Shown: piece by piece, positions 60,874 through 64,000 of the stretch
Layout: each line of letters starts with the position of its first letter
How positions within the stretch are numbered: position 1 is the first letter of the stretch
Assembly (NCBI GenBank): GCA_004154925.1
Contig: QJNS01000011.1
Span: 372,001 to 436,000 of the forward strand
Origin: Monosporascus cannonballus
Lineage: Eukaryota; Ascomycota; Sordariomycetes; Xylariales
DNA: 64,000 nucleotides
Direction: 5' to 3'
The notes under the pieces: generated by a model
Seen by the model: only the letters and a program-made list of their open reading frames with translations
What the model was told of the DNA's origin: nothing
The model's database searches: none
Translations under genes and position numbers: made by a program

Positions 60874-63800
60874 AATTTAACGAAATTATGTAGAAACATT
60901 ATTTAAATAACGGCAAAGGTTACAACTATTTATGTAGTTTATAATGCAATTTTATTGTGTCCCAAGAATTTGAATAATACATAATATAATTTTAAATATT
61001 ATTTATTATATTTGTATAATTAAACTTTTTAATTCTTAATTTTAATATTCTACCATATTTTATATATTATATTTTAAAATTATAATAATATTAAAATTTA
61101 CAGTTTTCGAAAAATGTTTTATAATCAAATTACGAATCTATTTTAAAAATATAAAACCTTTTTGTGATTTAAAAAATATCCTTTTTTATTCCAGCTTACT
61201 ACCCAGTTATTTGTATTAAATTTATAATACTTAAATCGTTAATTTGAAACTTTCGAACGTAATCGTAAAATTATCGGAAAGGTTTCAGTTATAATAGCGT
61301 TTTGTTTTTGATTATTTTTTTAGTTAAAACACGTAAAATGTATTAATTATAAATAATAACCTGAATATTAATTTTGTTTTCCTCAAGTTTTTAGAAATCT
61401 GATTATAATACGGTTATAATTTATAATTACAATTATTTAATTGTTAATTATATTATTATTGTTTATAAAGATTATGTTTAATAAATATATCATTTTCTAT
61501 TTTTTCTTCGAAAGTTTCATACCATTATACAATGAATGGTTTCCGTTGTTTTTAAATAGATAATAATTATTTAAATTTTCGCCACTTATAATATCTTAAA
61601 GAACTTTGTAACGAACGAACTTTACGTTATTTTTATAAAGTCTTTTGCTTTCTTACAATACTTTAAATTGCGCTGTGTATTTGAAACTTTTTTTCGTACA
61701 TATTCTGGCATATTATTCGTAAGTTCCAATTTTGTGGATAATATAAAGATTATGTTTCTATACGCGATTTCCCTTAATATTTATTCCGGATATTTAAATA
61801 GTTTATTTGCTGAGTTGTCTGCGCTCGATTAATACTAGGTCTTAAATTAAATTATATAAGACAATAAATTTATCGCATTAATTTTCTCTCAAGGTTATGC
61901 CCTGGCGCCTTTATTATATCCTTTAACGTTATATTATCGATAAATATTAAAACGCTTTTTTCTCTATTTTTAAAATATTATTATTAATATTCCACACTTT
62001 TTATAATCGCTAATAATTCTTATTATCTTATAATTTATTACTTTTCGGTTAGATATAACTTTCGTAACTAATATACAATTAGGCGTCAATATTTTCCGTA
62101 TTTCTGTAAAAATATTCTTAATCTAATTTTTATCGCAACGTCTGTTTTAATCCTAGTATTTTTAACGTTATTTTAATATCGAAAAATAATTACCGACTAA
62201 AAGGTATTTTTAAGCTTTAAAACGTTCTTTTAACGTTTTAAGCTACTAGAATCTTATTATTTCATTTTTGTCTTTCGCCATTTTTAATACTTAATAATCA
62301 TTTAATAATACGCAAATAATAAACGATAAACTTCTCATAAAAATTCGCAAATCCCAAAAATATTTAAATATTGTAAATTAACTTTAATTTTGGCCATATT
62401 TCGATAATATCGACCTGTGCGTAATTTATTTCGAAGCCGTCAGTATTAATTATAAATCATAAAAAAGTTTTTAAAAGAATTTATATAATAATAGCCATTC
62501 ATAAATCAATTTAAAATATTTCGTATTTTTTTCGTTAGCTGAATAAGTAATTATGTTATTTAAATATATTACTTATATATAATTAATTAATTCAATTACT
62601 ATTTTATATATCTAAGTTTAAAAAGTAACCGATATATTGATAAGCCCAAATAATATCATTATATATTTAAATTGCCCGTACCACATTCGAAAAATAGTTT
62701 TTTTAATAATCGCCCCTTTTCATTTTAATACGATAATAATTATCTTTAAGATTAATTTTTGGAAATAATTTAGTTAATCCTAGGCGATTTATTATTTTTA
62801 AAATTAAAAATAAAAGGTATCGATTTTTATCGTTATTCGATTTAACCTTTTATAATCGATATATAGTCGGAACTTGCCGTTCTTTTTAGATATAAACAAT
62901 ATTAATATTTTTACATCAGTTTCTAAACAACGTATTCTTTTTGCTTTTACGTTTTTTCGAATATACTTTTCGAATATTTTTCGTTAGATTTCCGAAATAA
63001 GATTAAATAAATTAAATGAAAGTATATTTCCTGGAATCAAGTTTATTATATATTTAGCTCTTAATAATTAAAGGAATATTTTCGTTACATTTTCAAAATG
63101 CATTTGCCGGAAATTTTTAATTACGCCGAAAAATTAATTATCTTTCGTTTTTGTTATTTCTTAAAATTTAGATTATTTAATTTAGTAGTTAGGCTTACCA
63201 TATTAATAATATAAATTTGTTTACCGGAAAACGTTAAATTTTAGATTTTCTATTTATTAACCATTTGTAATAATCTATATAATTATTAACATACAATTAT
63301 ATCTAATAAAACATTTGACCTGCTCGTTCTTAAAATAGATAATAGGAAATTGGATGTTATTTAATCGCAATGTATTACAAAATAAATTTAATTAAAAATT
63401 CGTTTATTTTTATTTCTATTTATTATTCTAATAGGATTTTCGTAAGCCTAATAATATTTGATATAGGTACCGTTAATGCTGATAAGGTTCGGAATATTTA
63501 CGGAAATTAATTAAAAAATTACACTTCCTTATTAATCTTTTATTTATAATATTGACCTATGTTTTTATATCTATATTTATTTACTTTACTCTATTTCCCG
63601 TATTTTTTAAAGAAACAATACCTTTTTTTTAAAAAGCGGCTTTATTTCGACCGTTTTATAATTTTTAACCAAAATAAATTTGACGTATACGCGTTTTCCG
63701 GCTCCTTTTTTAGGTTTATGTTTAGTAATTAATTTGATTTATCTTTATATATTATACCATTTTTATATTTTTCGGAGGTCGAATTTTATATAACTAAAAT

Positions 63801-64000
63801 AGCAAAGTTTTTGTATCTTTTTAGGGTTTATAATTTACGTTTTTATGGTTTAGCTTCCCATAATTATAGTATTTAAATAAACCCTTATAAAAGTTAAAAA
63901 TATTAAATTGTATGAATTTATTTTAATTAAAATTAAATCGGCAATTGCTTTTTTTCGAATATCAAAAGGTTTCTGGTCCTTATTATTTTTATACGACGTG
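60874..64000 (-). pseudogene. Outer minus-strand Ty3/gypsy element, integrase to RT, continuing past the window
   Basis: Resumes the outer copy after the nested insertion and is colinear with 55585-59200 of the inner element, without the family C LTR. RT core remnants lie near 62890-62770. The 5' part and 5' LTR lie beyond the window. Confidence 0.75.

Noticed and set aside
1..64000. CRISPR arrays, bacterial operons, ribosome-binding sites, phage or prophage features
   Set aside because: Spliceosomal introns, LTR elements and RIP show a fungal genome; no array-like spaced repeats were seen.

Overview
The window looks like a filamentous ascomycete (Pezizomycotina) chromosome. The reasons are short spliceosomal introns with consensus ends, a fungal ankyrin-repeat plus von Willebrand A gene, a Fot1/pogo-type transposase relic, Ty3/gypsy elements, and very AT-rich repeats riddled with C-to-T and G-to-A changes. 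By eye TpA is enriched while CpG is retained, which fits repeat-induced point mutation (RIP) rather than CpG deamination. No base counts or database searches were run, and the species cannot be named from this sequence.

Layout: (1) 1-5630 is AT-rich repeat relic. It holds a Fot1/pogo-like transposase remnant split by a solo LTR with a perfect 5-bp target duplication, and a short copied segment whose twin lies 9 kb away. (2) 5630-10760 is a normal-GC island. It holds the one convincing host gene, a minus-strand ankyrin-vWA gene with three introns and one apparent frameshift (7333-9108). Around it are decayed genes: an amidoligase-like relic, a retrotransposon gag fragment, a possible small secreted protein without a start codon, and two frames of unknown function. 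(3) 10760-49795 is a graveyard of LTR elements, mainly plus-strand Ty3/gypsy copies with reverse transcriptase (RT) remnants near 22.2, 28.7, 35.1, 41.7 and 46.7 kb. A minus-strand gypsy fragment and several solo LTRs are interspersed. The best copy (43500-49386) can be read from gag to a C-terminal chromodomain. (4) 49796-64000 is a nested pair of minus-strand gypsy elements. A complete 8.2-kb element (52695-60873, duplication AATTT) sits inside the integrase of a second copy of the same family. It is itself interrupted by a solo LTR (56159-56596, duplication ATTAA).

There is no operon-like organisation. Nearly everything outside the island is inactivated. The main interest is the boundary between the mutated repeats and the island, the decayed genes inside the island, the dated order of insertions, and the shared 125-bp segment. 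I did not find a convincing new molecular system. LTR families are called A to E here for convenience only.
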